Source of the DNA: Betaproteobacteria bacterium UBA2293 | Lineage (GTDB): Bacteria > Pseudomonadota > Gammaproteobacteria > Burkholderiales > Rhodocyclaceae | DNA length: 6,870 bases | NCBI GenBank assembly: GCA_002345845.1 | Contig: DDWF01000202.1 | Span: 1-6,870 of the forward strand | Direction: 5' to 3' | In this document: one piece after another, positions 1 to 6,096 of the stretch | How positions within the stretch are numbered: the first letter of the stretch is position 1 | How the letters are laid out: each line of letters begins with the position of its first letter | Notes under the pieces: model-generated | Seen by the model: only the letters and a program-made list of their open reading frames with translations | Told to the model about the DNA's origin: nothing | Database searches by the model: none | Translations under genes and position numbers: made by a program

Positions 1-521
1 TCCTTGTCGTCGAGCTCGCCCTCGCGCAGCTTCTTGCGGAATTTCTGCCGGGTCGTGTTATCGGCCGTCGCCGCCGCGTCCTCGGCATAGAAACCGGGGC
101 TGCGCGCCGGCGGCAGCAGGGCGTCGAGGATGCGTTCCTCGGCGGCATCCTCGGCACGGGCGCGCATGCTCTTGATGGCCCGGTCGCGGTGCGACTTGAT
201 GGCCATCTCGACCAGGTCGCGGATGATGGTCTCGACGTCGCGGCCGACATAGCCGACCTCGGTGAACTTGGTCGCCTCGATCTTGATGAAGGGCGCGTTG
301 GCCAGCCGCGCCAGGCGGCGGGCGATCTCGGTCTTGCCGACGCCAGTCGGACCGATCATCAGGATGTTCTTCGGCGTGATCTCCTGGCGCAGCGGCTCGG
401 CCACCTGCGAACGCCGCCAGCGGTTACGCAGGGCAATGGCCACCGCCTTCTTGGCATTCGTCTGGCCGACGATGTGCTTGTCCAATTCGGAGACGATCTC
501 CTTGGGCGTCATCGTGGTCAT
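1..521 (-). CDS. hslU: HslU (ClpY) AAA+ unfoldase, N-terminal 173 codons (3' end outside window)
   Basis: ATPase subunit of the cytoplasmic HslUV protease: a hexameric ring that binds, unfolds and threads substrates into HslV using ATP. The frame is open from ATG at 521 to the window edge, giving 173 of the roughly 440 residues usual for the family. Visible landmarks are the N-terminal segment [16 protein letters not shown], the Walker A GPTGVGKT at residues 57-64, the pore loop GYVG at 90-93 (the substrate-gripping motif of HslU), and from about residue 110 the start of the charged, helical I-domain. Walker B, sensor and C-terminal HslV-docking tail lie beyond the window. The ATG overlaps the hslV stop codon as ATGA and has a good SD (GGAGG, 7 nt upstream), which supports this start; a second in-frame ATG three codons later (512) is an alternative. 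Identification is close to certain. Confidence 0.97.
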   Translation of the reverse strand, partial: MTTMTPKEIVSELDKHIVGQTNAKKAVAIALRNRWRRSQVAEPLRQEITPKNILMIGPTGVGKTEIARRLARLANAPFIKIEATKFTEVGYVGRDVETIIRDLVEMAIKSHRDRAIKSMRARAEDAAEERILDALLPPARSPGFYAEDAAATADNTTRQKFRKKLREGELDDK

Positions 522-1054
522 TCGAGCACCTCCAGCGTGAAGTTGCGATTGGTGTAGATGCACAGGTCGCCGGCGATTTCCAGCGATTTGGTGACGATGT
601 CGAGCGGGCTCAGTTCAGTGTTCTCGAGCAGGGCGCGCGCCGCGCTCTGCGCATAGGCGCCGCCGGAACCGATGGCGACAATGCCGTACTCCGGCTCGAG
701 AACGTCCCCGTTGCCGGTGATGACCAGCGAGGATTCGCGGTCGGCCACCGACAGCATGGCTTCCAGCCGGCGCAGGGCGCGGTCGGAACGCCAGTCCTTG
801 GCCAGTTCGACGGCTGAACGGACGAGATTGCCCTGATGCTTGTCGAGCTTGGCCTCGAAACGCTCGAACAAGGTGAAAGCATCGGCGGTGCCGCCGGCAA
901 AGCCGGCGAGGATCTGCCCCTGATACAAGCGCCGCACCTTCTTGGCGGTGCCCTTGATGACGATGTTGCCCAGGGTCACCTGGCCGTCGCCGCCCATGGC
1001 GACGACCTTGCCCCGGCGCACCGACAGGATCGTCGTGCCGTGATATTGCTCCAT
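518..1054 (-). CDS. hslV: HslV (ClpQ) threonine peptidase subunit of the HslUV protease
   Basis: Proteolytic subunit of the ATP-dependent HslUV protease, a double hexamer related to proteasome beta subunits, acting in the cytoplasm on misfolded and some regulatory proteins. At 178 residues it matches the family length. The catalytic N-terminal threonine is Thr7 in the segment [11 protein letters not shown]; residues 1-6 (MEQYHG) are a propeptide to be removed, longer than the single Met of E. coli HslV. Asp23 (in GGDGQ) and Lys39 (in KKVRRLY) correspond to mature Asp17 and Lys33 of the active site. Family blocks [38 protein letters not shown] and AARALLENT are intact. The start at 1054 has AGGA 7 nt upstream and lies 14 nt after the stop of the STAS-like gene; the stop overlaps hslU by 4 nt. 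No sigma32-type promoter is evident directly upstream, so co-transcription with the preceding gene is likely. Confidence 0.98.
   Translation of the reverse strand: MEQYHGTTILSVRRGKVVAMGGDGQVTLGNIVIKGTAKKVRRLYQGQILAGFAGGTADAFTLFERFEAKLDKHQGNLVRSAVELAKDWRSDRALRRLEAMLSVADRESSLVITGNGDVLEPEYGIVAIGSGGAYAQSAARALLENTELSPLDIVTKSLEIAGDLCIYTNRNFTLEVLE
527..533 (-). promoter_or_regulatory. Shine-Dalgarno of hslU inside the end of hslV
   Basis: The minus strand reads GGAGGTG within the last codons of hslV (Leu-Glu-Val region). The GGAGG core (529-533) lies 7 nt upstream of the hslU ATG, supporting the ATG at 521 as the start and translational coupling of the two subunits. Confidence 0.75.
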
Positions 1055-1068
1055 GATTTTTTCCTGGC

Positions 1069-2334
1069 TTAAGACTTGGGAACGATGATGCGCGCCTGCT
1101 TGTTCAGGCCGACCACGGCCATCAGCTCGGCGACCAGATGATTCGGGCTGCGAATCAGGATTTCACGGCCCTGCAACTTGTACGGGGCGATACGATTGAC
1201 CAGTTGGCCGGCGGAGAAAAAGTCCATGCGGCGGACACCGGAGAAATCGATGATCGGCAACTCCGTATTTTCGAGAACCGGGACCAGATCCTCGAAGCGG
1301 CAGTTCTTCAAATCGCCACTCAGGTAACAGGCATCGTCGTGCGGTACTGCGTCGTGCGCCACTACCTCGGGAGCTACCGCCGGCGTGGCCTCCCAGGAAG
1401 GCGGGGACAACTCGAAGGTCACCGCGTAATCCACCGCCCGCTCCTCGAACATTTCCTGAGTTCCATGTCGCTGCAGCAATTCCAGCAGCAGCAGCCAGGC
1501 CGGCGCACGGCTCTGGTCGCCGGCGACCAGGCGCTCGTTGAGGCGGGCCATGAAGGCGTCCACCTGCTCGAGGGTCAATGGCACGCGACGCTTTCGGGCA
1601 TCGCTGAGCAGGCCGGCCAATTGGCCGGCAACCGGATCGTCGCAACCAACCAGCTTGCCGCAATCGACCTTGACCGGCTTGTTCTGTTCGATCAGTTCCG
1701 CCAGTTCCGCCACCGGTTGCGCGCCTTCCTCGGTCAGCACCCCCTGCAGTACGAATATCTTCTGCCCGTTGCTCTTGCGCACCACCACCTGCTCGGCCTG
1801 GCGCCAGGCTGGTGGCGAGGTCTCGCAGGCATGGGCGAACTCGACGGCGAATTTATCGAAGGCGGCCTTATCACCCAAGCATTGCAGCAGATCAAACAGC
1901 AGGAACCAGAAGCGCTTGCCTTCGCTACCCGGATAGGCGCGGATCAGAGTTTCCAGCAGCGAACGCGCCGCCGCCTCCTGGCCATTGGCAAAAAGAACAA
2001 CAACGTGCTCGATGTCGCCCTGCACCTGGTCGCCACCCTGATCGACGTCGATGCCCATGACACTCGATTCCGTGAACTCGGCGTCGAAATCGTCCTGGTT
2101 GAAATTCAGGCCATCGTCTGCCGGAGCAATGGGAGCTGTCGGGGCCGGCTTCCTGGCCCCACCGGCGGCCGGCGTGGTACTGACAAAATCAAGGTCCGGC
2201 AAGGGTTCGGACAAAGGCGCCGCAGATTCCCCGGCAGCCTTCGGCGGCTCGGGCTCCGGCACCGGCGAGCGCGGCCGCGCGGCCGGGCGTTCCGGCATTT
2301 TCTGGGTCGGCTTCTTGAAAAAGGAAAAAACCAT
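1069..2334 (-). CDS. Tandem-duplicated helical/STAS-like domain protein of unknown function
   Basis: A 421-residue, apparently soluble cytoplasmic protein; I see no signal peptide or membrane segment. Layout: basic N-terminus MVFSFFKKP; Pro/Ala-rich low-complexity linker, about 14-73; acidic stretch, about 74-107; then two copies of a module of about 139 residues. Each copy has a helical part ending in SPPxW (copy 1 W143 to SPPAW 173-177; copy 2 W280 to SPPSW 310-314), resembling helical repeats seen in FimV-like proteins, followed by an STAS-like domain (about 191-255 and 336-418). STAS domains occur in anti-anti-sigma factors and lipid-transport proteins such as MlaB. In copy 2 the segment MDFFSAGQL (370-378) could hold a phosphorylatable serine, Ser374; the aligned copy 1 segment CDDPVAGQL has Val235 there. 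The start has CGGAG 5 nt upstream. It is followed by hslV after 14 nt, so it is probably co-expressed with the protease, but a functional link is not shown. Cellular role unknown. Confidence 0.85.
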   Translation of the reverse strand: MVFSFFKKPTQKMPERPAARPRSPVPEPEPPKAAGESAAPLSEPLPDLDFVSTTPAAGGARKPAPTAPIAPADDGLNFNQDDFDAEFTESSVMGIDVDQGGDQVQGDIEHVVVLFANGQEAAARSLLETLIRAYPGSEGKRFWFLLFDLLQCLGDKAAFDKFAVEFAHACETSPPAWRQAEQVVVRKSNGQKIFVLQGVLTEEGAQPVAELAELIEQNKPVKVDCGKLVGCDDPVAGQLAGLLSDARKRRVPLTLEQVDAFMARLNERLVAGDQSRAPAWLLLLELLQRHGTQEMFEERAVDYAVTFELSPPSWEATPAVAPEVVAHDAVPHDDACYLSGDLKNCRFEDLVPVLENTELPIIDFSGVRRMDFFSAGQLVNRIAPYKLQGREILIRSPNHLVAELMAVVGLNKQARIIVPKS

Positions 2335-2358
2335 GGTTGCTCCGCGTACAGAGGGTGT

Positions 2359-2387
2359 GTTTTAGCATGCCCTCCGGCGTCATGCAA
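2359..2387 (-). promoter_or_regulatory. Candidate sigma70-like promoter for the STAS gene-hslV-hslU unit
   Basis: On the minus strand TTGCAT (2382-2387) is separated by exactly 17 bp from TAAAAC (2359-2364). The match to TTGACA/TATAAT is partial (3 of 6 and 4 of 6), but spacing and position, in the only gap between the zinc operon and the STAS gene, are right. The -35-like element overlaps the znuB stop codon. The 17-bp spacer lies inside an imperfect inverted repeat (GCATG...CATGC, 2366-2386). This is a weak prediction; read-through from the zinc operon is an equal possibility. Confidence 0.3.
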
Positions 2388-3144
2388 ACGCGACACCGAG
2401 CAATACCAACAACAAGGCCAGGACCGGCCCGAACGGCTGGTCGATGAGCAAAGCCAGGGCAAATGCCCCGCTGTAGGCCAGCACCCCGCACAATACGGCC
2501 CACAGCAGGCCATGTCGCCAGCTGCGGCCGCGGCGGAAGGCCAGCCAGGGCGGCACGAAGAGCAGCGCGAAGACGGCCATTACCCCCAGACTCATTGTCG
2601 CCAGGGCCAGAAACAGCGCCGCCAGCAGATCGAAACCAAGCTGCACCGGCCATAGCGGCAGTCCACGCAAGCGAAAGAGATCGGGATAGAGCCGGGCCAG
2701 CAGCAAGCGTCCGGACCAGGCGCGCAGCAGCAACAGGGTCAGCAGGCTGGCGCCGGCGACCAGCGCCAGCTGGTGACCATCGGCGAAGTACAACTGGCCG
2801 TCGAACAGCGCCTGAGCCAGGCGCTCGGCCAGCGGCTGATTGGCCGCCAGGAGTACCGCCACCGACCAGCCACCCAACATCAGCAGCGCATAGCTGGCGC
2901 CGCCGGACAAACGAGCAGCGGCAATACGCTTGCCGGCCCCGGCCAGACCCGCGGCAAGCATGCCGCCGGCTACCGGCGGCATGCCGGCGACCATTGCTGC
3001 CAGGGCGCCACCAGCGGCGACGTGGGCATAGGCCAGGGCCGCCAGCCATTCATCGCGCAAACGCAGATAGCCACCGAGCAGCGGCAACACGATGGCCAGC
3101 ATGAGGCCCGTGAAAAAAGGAACGAGAAACAGATCAGACCACAT
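2380..3144 (-). CDS. znuB: ZnuB-type zinc ABC transporter permease (ABC-3 family)
   Basis: Inner-membrane permease that forms the metal channel with the ATPase encoded upstream. The protein is 254 residues (E. coli ZnuB is 261) and almost entirely hydrophobic, with probable membrane helices near residues 7-27, 35-70 (two), 83-102, 124-141, 168-200 (two), 211-232 and 236-254. Two ABC-3 family signatures are visible: LAYAHVAAGGALA at about 37-49, matching the conserved His-x(4)-Gly helix of the family, and SLGVMAVFALLFVPPWLA at about 184-201, matching the conserved segment that ends in a proline pair and contacts the ATPase. The start at 3144 is chosen because GAGG lies 6 nt upstream and the hydrophobic N-terminus begins there; the frame stays open further upstream but only through znuC. 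It overlaps znuC by 11 nt. Substrate is assigned from context (Zur-type regulator, three-His binding protein); manganese or iron cannot be excluded from the permease alone. Confidence 0.88.
   Translation of the reverse strand: MWSDLFLVPFFTGLMLAIVLPLLGGYLRLRDEWLAALAYAHVAAGGALAAMVAGMPPVAGGMLAAGLAGAGKRIAAARLSGGASYALLMLGGWSVAVLLAANQPLAERLAQALFDGQLYFADGHQLALVAGASLLTLLLLRAWSGRLLLARLYPDLFRLRGLPLWPVQLGFDLLAALFLALATMSLGVMAVFALLFVPPWLAFRRGRSWRHGLLWAVLCGVLAYSGAFALALLIDQPFGPVLALLLVLLGVAFA
2958..2984. repeat. Perfect 12-bp inverted repeat with 3-nt loop inside znuB
   Basis: GCATGCCGCCGG (2958-2969), loop CTA, CCGGCGGCATGC (2973-2984). It lies within znuB codons 54-63, encoding GMPPVAGGM. All 12 pairs are Watson-Crick, giving a very stable hairpin in the mRNA. 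There is no T-run on either side, so it is not an intrinsic terminator. It may reflect the repeated Gly-Met and Pro-Pro/Gly-Gly codons or act as an RNA structure. Confidence 0.85.
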
Positions 3145-3712
3145 CGCGCGCCTCGAGGACCAAGGTGCGCTGGCAGACGGCGGCGACGAACTCGGCGTCG
3201 TGACTGACCACCAGGATGCCGGCACCTGCCGCCGCTCGCTGCTGCAGCACTTGGCCGAGATGACCGACGCCGGCGGCATCGAGATTATTGGTCGGTTCAT
3301 CGAGCAGGATCAGTTCGGCCGGCGCCGCCAGCACCGCCCACAGCGCCAGGTAGTGGCGCTGGCCGCCAGACAGGCGGTCGAGCCGCTCGTCGAGGAATTC
3401 CGCCAGCCACGACGGCAGGCCGGCCGCCGTGGCGCCGGTCAGTGCCAGCAGTTCGCGCCCGGACAGCGGCAAGCCGTCGACCGGCGGCACCTCCTGCGTC
3501 TGCAAAGCCAGCCGGACGCCGGCGGCGATCGTCAGGCGCCCGGCAAAGACTCTCGCCCGGCTGGCGACGGCCGCCAGCAGCGTCGTCTTGCCGACACCGT
3601 TGGGGCCGGCCAGGCCGACGATTTCGCCAGCTGCCACCTGCAGGTCAAGAGCTGGCGTCGCCGGCCGCTGCCAGCCGGCGACCAGCCCTTCGGCGCGCAG
3701 GAGCACGTTCAT
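3134..3712 (-). CDS. znuC: ZnuC-type zinc ABC transporter ATPase, short form
   Basis: Cytoplasmic ATPase that powers metal import through the permease encoded just downstream. All nucleotide-binding motifs are visible: Walker A GPNGVGKTT (36-44), Q-loop near LQTQEVP (70-76), signature LSGGQ (114-118), Walker B LILLDEP (134-140) with D-loop NNLD, and the switch histidine in VVSHD (His171). At 192 residues it is clearly shorter than E. coli ZnuC (251): the helical domain is compact and the protein stops soon after the H-loop, so the C-terminal extension of typical ZnuC is missing. The ATG at 3712 overlaps the znuA stop as ATGA and has no clear SD, so translation probably depends on coupling to znuA. 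The stop overlaps the znuB start (11 nt). With intact catalytic motifs the protein should be functional; zinc specificity is inferred from neighbours. Confidence 0.9.
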   Translation of the reverse strand: MNVLLRAEGLVAGWQRPATPALDLQVAAGEIVGLAGPNGVGKTTLLAAVASRARVFAGRLTIAAGVRLALQTQEVPPVDGLPLSGRELLALTGATAAGLPSWLAEFLDERLDRLSGGQRHYLALWAVLAAPAELILLDEPTNNLDAAGVGHLGQVLQQRAAAGAGILVVSHDAEFVAAVCQRTLVLEARDVV

Positions 3713-4605
3713 CGCAGGGCCTGCAACAGGCGCTGCAGCGTGTCGTCGAAAAGCCCGAACAAGTCGCCGGCGGCCGGGTTGCCGCCGACCGTATAGGGCA
3801 ACAGGACGACCGGCAGGCCGGTCTTGCCAGCCAGCCACTGGCTCGCCGTATCGCTGTTGTAGGCGGCGCGCAGCACCATCCGCGCCGGCTGTCCCTGCTG
3901 CCTGGCAAGCAGGGACATCAGGTGGCCGCTGCTCGGTTCGACGCCGGGCTTTGGTTCGAGCATGCCGACTTCGTGCAGCCCCAGCCAGTGACTCAGGTAG
4001 ACAAAGGACTGGTGATGCACCAGCACCGGCACGCCGCGCAGCGCCGCGCCCTGCTTTTCCCAACGCCCGATCGCCGCCTGCCAGCGTCCGGCAAAATCGC
4101 GGAAGGCGGCCTGATAGGCTGCTGCCTGGGGCGGATCGAGCTCGCCCAGGCGGCGTGCCAGGGCTTCACCGACGGCCAGCACGTTGCGCGGATCGAGATG
4201 CAGGTGCGGATTGCCGGCAGCGTGCACATCGCCGTGGGCGCGATCGAGGACCGCCGGCACGTCAAGCAGGCGAACCCGGGAGGCGGCCTCGAAGTAACCG
4301 GGCCGGCCGGACTGAATCGCGACGTTTCCTGATTCGCGCTGGACCACCGGCAGCCAGCCGGCCTCCAGATCGGCGCCGGTGGCCACCAGCAGGTCGGCGC
4401 GACGGGCCTGGGCGAGGAGCGATGGACGCGCCTCGATGCGATGCGGATCCTGCAAAGCATGGGTGGCGGTGTAGACAGTGACCCGCTCGCCACCGATTTC
4501 CTTCACCAGAGCGCCCCACTCCGGCACCGTGGCGAAGACGCGCAGCTCGGCATGGGCCAGCAGCGAACTGCCGGCCAACAGGCACAGACACAGTAGCTTT
4601 CTCAC
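3709..4605 (-). CDS. znuA: ZnuA-type periplasmic metal-binding protein of the ABC importer
   Basis: Substrate-binding protein of the TroA/ZnuA cluster A-I family, which captures metal in the periplasm and delivers it to the ABC permease. 298 residues; residues 1-19 form a signal peptide (MRKLL, hydrophobic core, cleavage after AHA). Likely ligands are His55 (in DPH), His134 (in NPHLHLDP, with His136 adjacent) and His198 (in VHHQSFVYL), the three-His pattern of zinc-binding ZnuA. The His-rich loop found in many ZnuA proteins is absent, and the acidic residues that supply the fourth ligand in manganese-type relatives are not evident: the late segments read VLRAAYNSD and LLPYTVGG instead. The start codon is GTG at 4605, chosen because TAGGAGG lies 8 nt upstream and the signal peptide begins there. 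The SD overlaps the stop codon of the barrel gene; the stop overlaps znuC by ATGA. Confidence 0.9.
   Translation of the reverse strand: MRKLLCLCLLAGSSLLAHAELRVFATVPEWGALVKEIGGERVTVYTATHALQDPHRIEARPSLLAQARRADLLVATGADLEAGWLPVVQRESGNVAIQSGRPGYFEAASRVRLLDVPAVLDRAHGDVHAAGNPHLHLDPRNVLAVGEALARRLGELDPPQAAAYQAAFRDFAGRWQAAIGRWEKQGAALRGVPVLVHHQSFVYLSHWLGLHEVGMLEPKPGVEPSSGHLMSLLARQQGQPARMVLRAAYNSDTASQWLAGKTGLPVVLLPYTVGGNPAAGDLFGLFDDTLQRLLQALR
3890..3917. repeat. Perfect 10-bp inverted repeat with 8-nt loop inside znuA
   Basis: TGTCCCTGCT (3890-3899) pairs with AGCAGGGACA (3908-3917) across loop GCCTGGCA. It lies within znuA codons 230-239 (MSLLARQQGQ). No T-run follows on either strand, so it is not a terminator. 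Function, if any, unknown. Confidence 0.8.
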
Positions 4606-4613
4606 GTGCAGTG

Positions 4614-4620
4614 CCTCCTA
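4614..4620 (-). promoter_or_regulatory. Shine-Dalgarno of znuA overlapping the upstream stop codon
   Basis: The minus strand reads TAGGAGG, in which TAG is the stop codon of the barrel gene and GGAGG the ribosome-binding core, 8 nt before the GTG start of znuA. The arrangement fixes the GTG start and suggests that ribosomes finishing the barrel gene re-initiate on znuA. Confidence 0.75.
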
Positions 4621-6033
4621 GAACTTGTGCGCACCATGGGCGCCAAGGCTCATGATGTATTGCAGCGTCCACTGGTGATCGGTCAGCCCCTGCATCGACC
4701 GGTCGTGCGCATACTGCAGGCGGACCCGGGAGAACTCGCTCCAGCTGTAATCAGCCATCGCCGTGGTCTTCTTCGGCCGGTAGCTATCGACGACCAGGTT
4801 GGCCGCATTGGCGCCGAAGTTGCGCGAGCCGCTGTCCAGCTGCTCATGACGCAGGCCAGCGCGCCAGTTGGGCGAGAACTGATAGACGCCCTGGACGTAC
4901 CAGCCGGACTGCCGGGTTTTGTAGGCGCTGGTGACGCTGTCACCAGCGGCCAGCGGGTCGCAGGCATTGCCGGCCAGTTCCTCATCGAAGCAGGTCAGGT
5001 CACCCTGCTCGCGGCGCTGGAAGTATTCCGTCTGGAACTTGAAATTGCGGTACTTGGGATTGCCGTCCGGCGCCCATTTCCAGACAAAGTCGGCGATCCA
5101 GGTCGAGGAACGGCCATCAAAGGCGCCAACGGCTTCCAGCCCGCCGATGTCTTCGAAATGCGCTTCGCGCTCCTTGGCCCGGGTACGCAGATAGGAAATG
5201 CCGGCCCGCCAGCTATGCTCCAGCCCGATATCATCGCCGATGTGGGCGAACAGCGCCCCGGCTCCGGCGCCGTTCTTGTTGCGCTCACTACCCGGGAAAT
5301 TGGCCCCGCGGCCGATCTCGGCGCCGATTTCGAGGAAGAGCGGCGTCGGCGCCAGCCATTTGAACTGCAGGCCATCCTGTGTGTAGCTGCCATGCTCGCC
5401 GAACAGCGCCTGGTACATCAGCGGCGCATCAGCAAAATCCCAGGCATGCGGATGTTGATCATTCAGGTAGCCGAGGCCAGAGCGCAAACGACCGCCCTTG
5501 ACACCGACACCGTAGCCAATGGCCAGCGACTGCACCCAGGCTTCCTCGACCTCAACCTCACCATCCAGGGCGGCGAGGATGGCCTGGCCGCGCCAGTAAG
5601 GATCGATATTGGCGGCCAGCACCAGTTCCGTGTGATCGACCGAGAAGCCGCGCTTGCTGATGCCTTCGCTACCGCCACCATCGTGATCGTGGCCGCCGGC
5701 CGGCACGAAGCCGGTGATACCGCGCTCGGCAACATCTTTCATGTTCTTGTACTGCCCCTGCAGGATCAACGACACCTCGGGGTTGAAGCCGCTGGCCGGC
5801 GCGGCCGCCGAACGGCGGACGAGCTGAGGCTCGGTGATCGGTGCCGGCGCGGTCTCGGCTTGCGGTTCGGCGGACTGCAGGCGAGCTTCGAGGGCGGCAA
5901 TCCGCTGCTCGTAGGCAGCCTTCATCTGGCGGATCTCGGCGCGCAGCGCCTGCAGATCAGGGTCGCCGGCCAGCGCCGGCAGCGAAACGAGGGCGCCGGC
6001 CGCGGCCAGCACCCAACGGGAGGAACAAAGCAT
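4618..6033 (-). CDS. Outer-membrane beta-barrel protein with N-terminal coiled coil, in a zinc operon
   Basis: Predicted outer-membrane protein of 471 residues. A signal peptide spans 1-22 (cleavage after LPALA). Residues about 26-55 form a coiled coil (DLQALRAEIRQMKAAYEQR...), as in porins with a periplasmic N-terminal helix; a Pro/Ala linker follows to about 82. The rest alternates polar and hydrophobic residues as in beta strands and ends in a terminal Phe, the usual barrel-assembly signal. His-rich patches are GGHDHDGGG (113-121), NDQHPHAW (191-198) and GAHGAHKF at the C-terminus. Cys348 and Cys358 are the only cysteines after the signal peptide and may form a disulfide in a loop. I see no TonB box or plug domain, so it resembles a porin-like channel rather than a TonB-dependent receptor. 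ATG at 6033 has GGAG 8 nt upstream. Position between zur and znuA suggests zinc passage or binding at the outer membrane; this is inference. Confidence 0.82.
   Translation of the reverse strand: MLCSSRWVLAAAGALVSLPALAGDPDLQALRAEIRQMKAAYEQRIAALEARLQSAEPQAETAPAPITEPQLVRRSAAAPASGFNPEVSLILQGQYKNMKDVAERGITGFVPAGGHDHDGGGSEGISKRGFSVDHTELVLAANIDPYWRGQAILAALDGEVEVEEAWVQSLAIGYGVGVKGGRLRSGLGYLNDQHPHAWDFADAPLMYQALFGEHGSYTQDGLQFKWLAPTPLFLEIGAEIGRGANFPGSERNKNGAGAGALFAHIGDDIGLEHSWRAGISYLRTRAKEREAHFEDIGGLEAVGAFDGRSSTWIADFVWKWAPDGNPKYRNFKFQTEYFQRREQGDLTCFDEELAGNACDPLAAGDSVTSAYKTRQSGWYVQGVYQFSPNWRAGLRHEQLDSGSRNFGANAANLVVDSYRPKKTTAMADYSWSEFSRVRLQYAHDRSMQGLTDHQWTLQYIMSLGAHGAHKF
4926..4948. repeat. Perfect 10-bp inverted repeat with 3-nt loop inside the barrel gene
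   Basis: CGCTGGTGAC (4926-4935), loop GCT, GTCACCAGCG (4939-4948), all pairs Watson-Crick. It covers codons 362-370 (AAGDSVTSA), just after Cys358 in a probable loop of the barrel. No T-run, so not an intrinsic terminator. Confidence 0.8.
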
Positions 6034-6096
6034 GGGTAATTCTCCGGAAAACGGGATGAGCGCCTCCTCAATCAGGAACGCAACAGGAACGAACGA
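6034..6096 (-). promoter_or_regulatory. 63-bp leader before the barrel gene with short direct and inverted repeats
   Basis: This is the largest gap inside the zinc operon. On the plus strand CAGGAACG occurs at 6073-6080 and again at 6084-6091, an 11-nt period close to one helical turn. The second copy also pairs with GTTCC at 6100-6104 (GGAAC-N9-GTTCC). A strong SD-like GAGGAGG (minus strand, 6063-6069) has no canonical start codon at a usable distance; the real SD of the barrel gene is GGAG at 6042-6045. I see no good sigma70 promoter and no AT-rich Zur-box-like palindrome here. It may be an operator, an mRNA processing site or simple spacer. Confidence 0.3.

Noticed and set aside
892..908. 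CGCCGGC-AAA-GCCGGCG inverted repeat in hslV
   Set aside because: A 7-bp stem made of the GCCGGC word that recurs across this GC-rich window; not distinct from background.
1055..1068. Sigma32 heat-shock promoter before hslV
   Set aside because: The gap is only 14 nt and I see no CTTGAAA/CCCCAT-like pair in it or in the end of the STAS gene at the right distance.
2366..2386. Intrinsic terminator after znuB
   Set aside because: The stem is only 5 bp with an 11-nt loop and is followed on the minus strand by TAAAACAC rather than a T-run.
1138..2655. Open frame of 505 codons on the plus strand
   Set aside because: It lies antisense to the STAS-like gene and the end of znuB, shows only Gln/Arg/His-rich low-complexity sequence, crosses two real genes, and is expected from GC-rich codon bias.
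3145..3300. Upstream extension of znuB to an ATG at 3300
   Set aside because: The extra 52 residues are an out-of-frame reading of znuC and are not hydrophobic; ATG 3144 has its own SD and starts the first membrane helix.
3713..4063. Upstream extension of znuC to 4063
   Set aside because: The added Arg/Ala-rich sequence is a shadow of znuA; the ABC domain begins at ATG 3712, which overlaps the znuA stop.
4606..6039. Open frame of 477 codons on the plus strand covering the whole barrel gene
   Set aside because: The minus-strand frame has signal peptide, coiled coil, beta pattern and SD; the plus-strand frame is a mirror of its codons without a recognisable domain or start signal.
6034..6096. 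Zur box of the AT-rich palindrome type known from Gammaproteobacteria
   Set aside because: No GTTATAnTATAAC-like dyad is present; the repeats here are GGAAC-based, and the main operator is more likely beyond the right edge.
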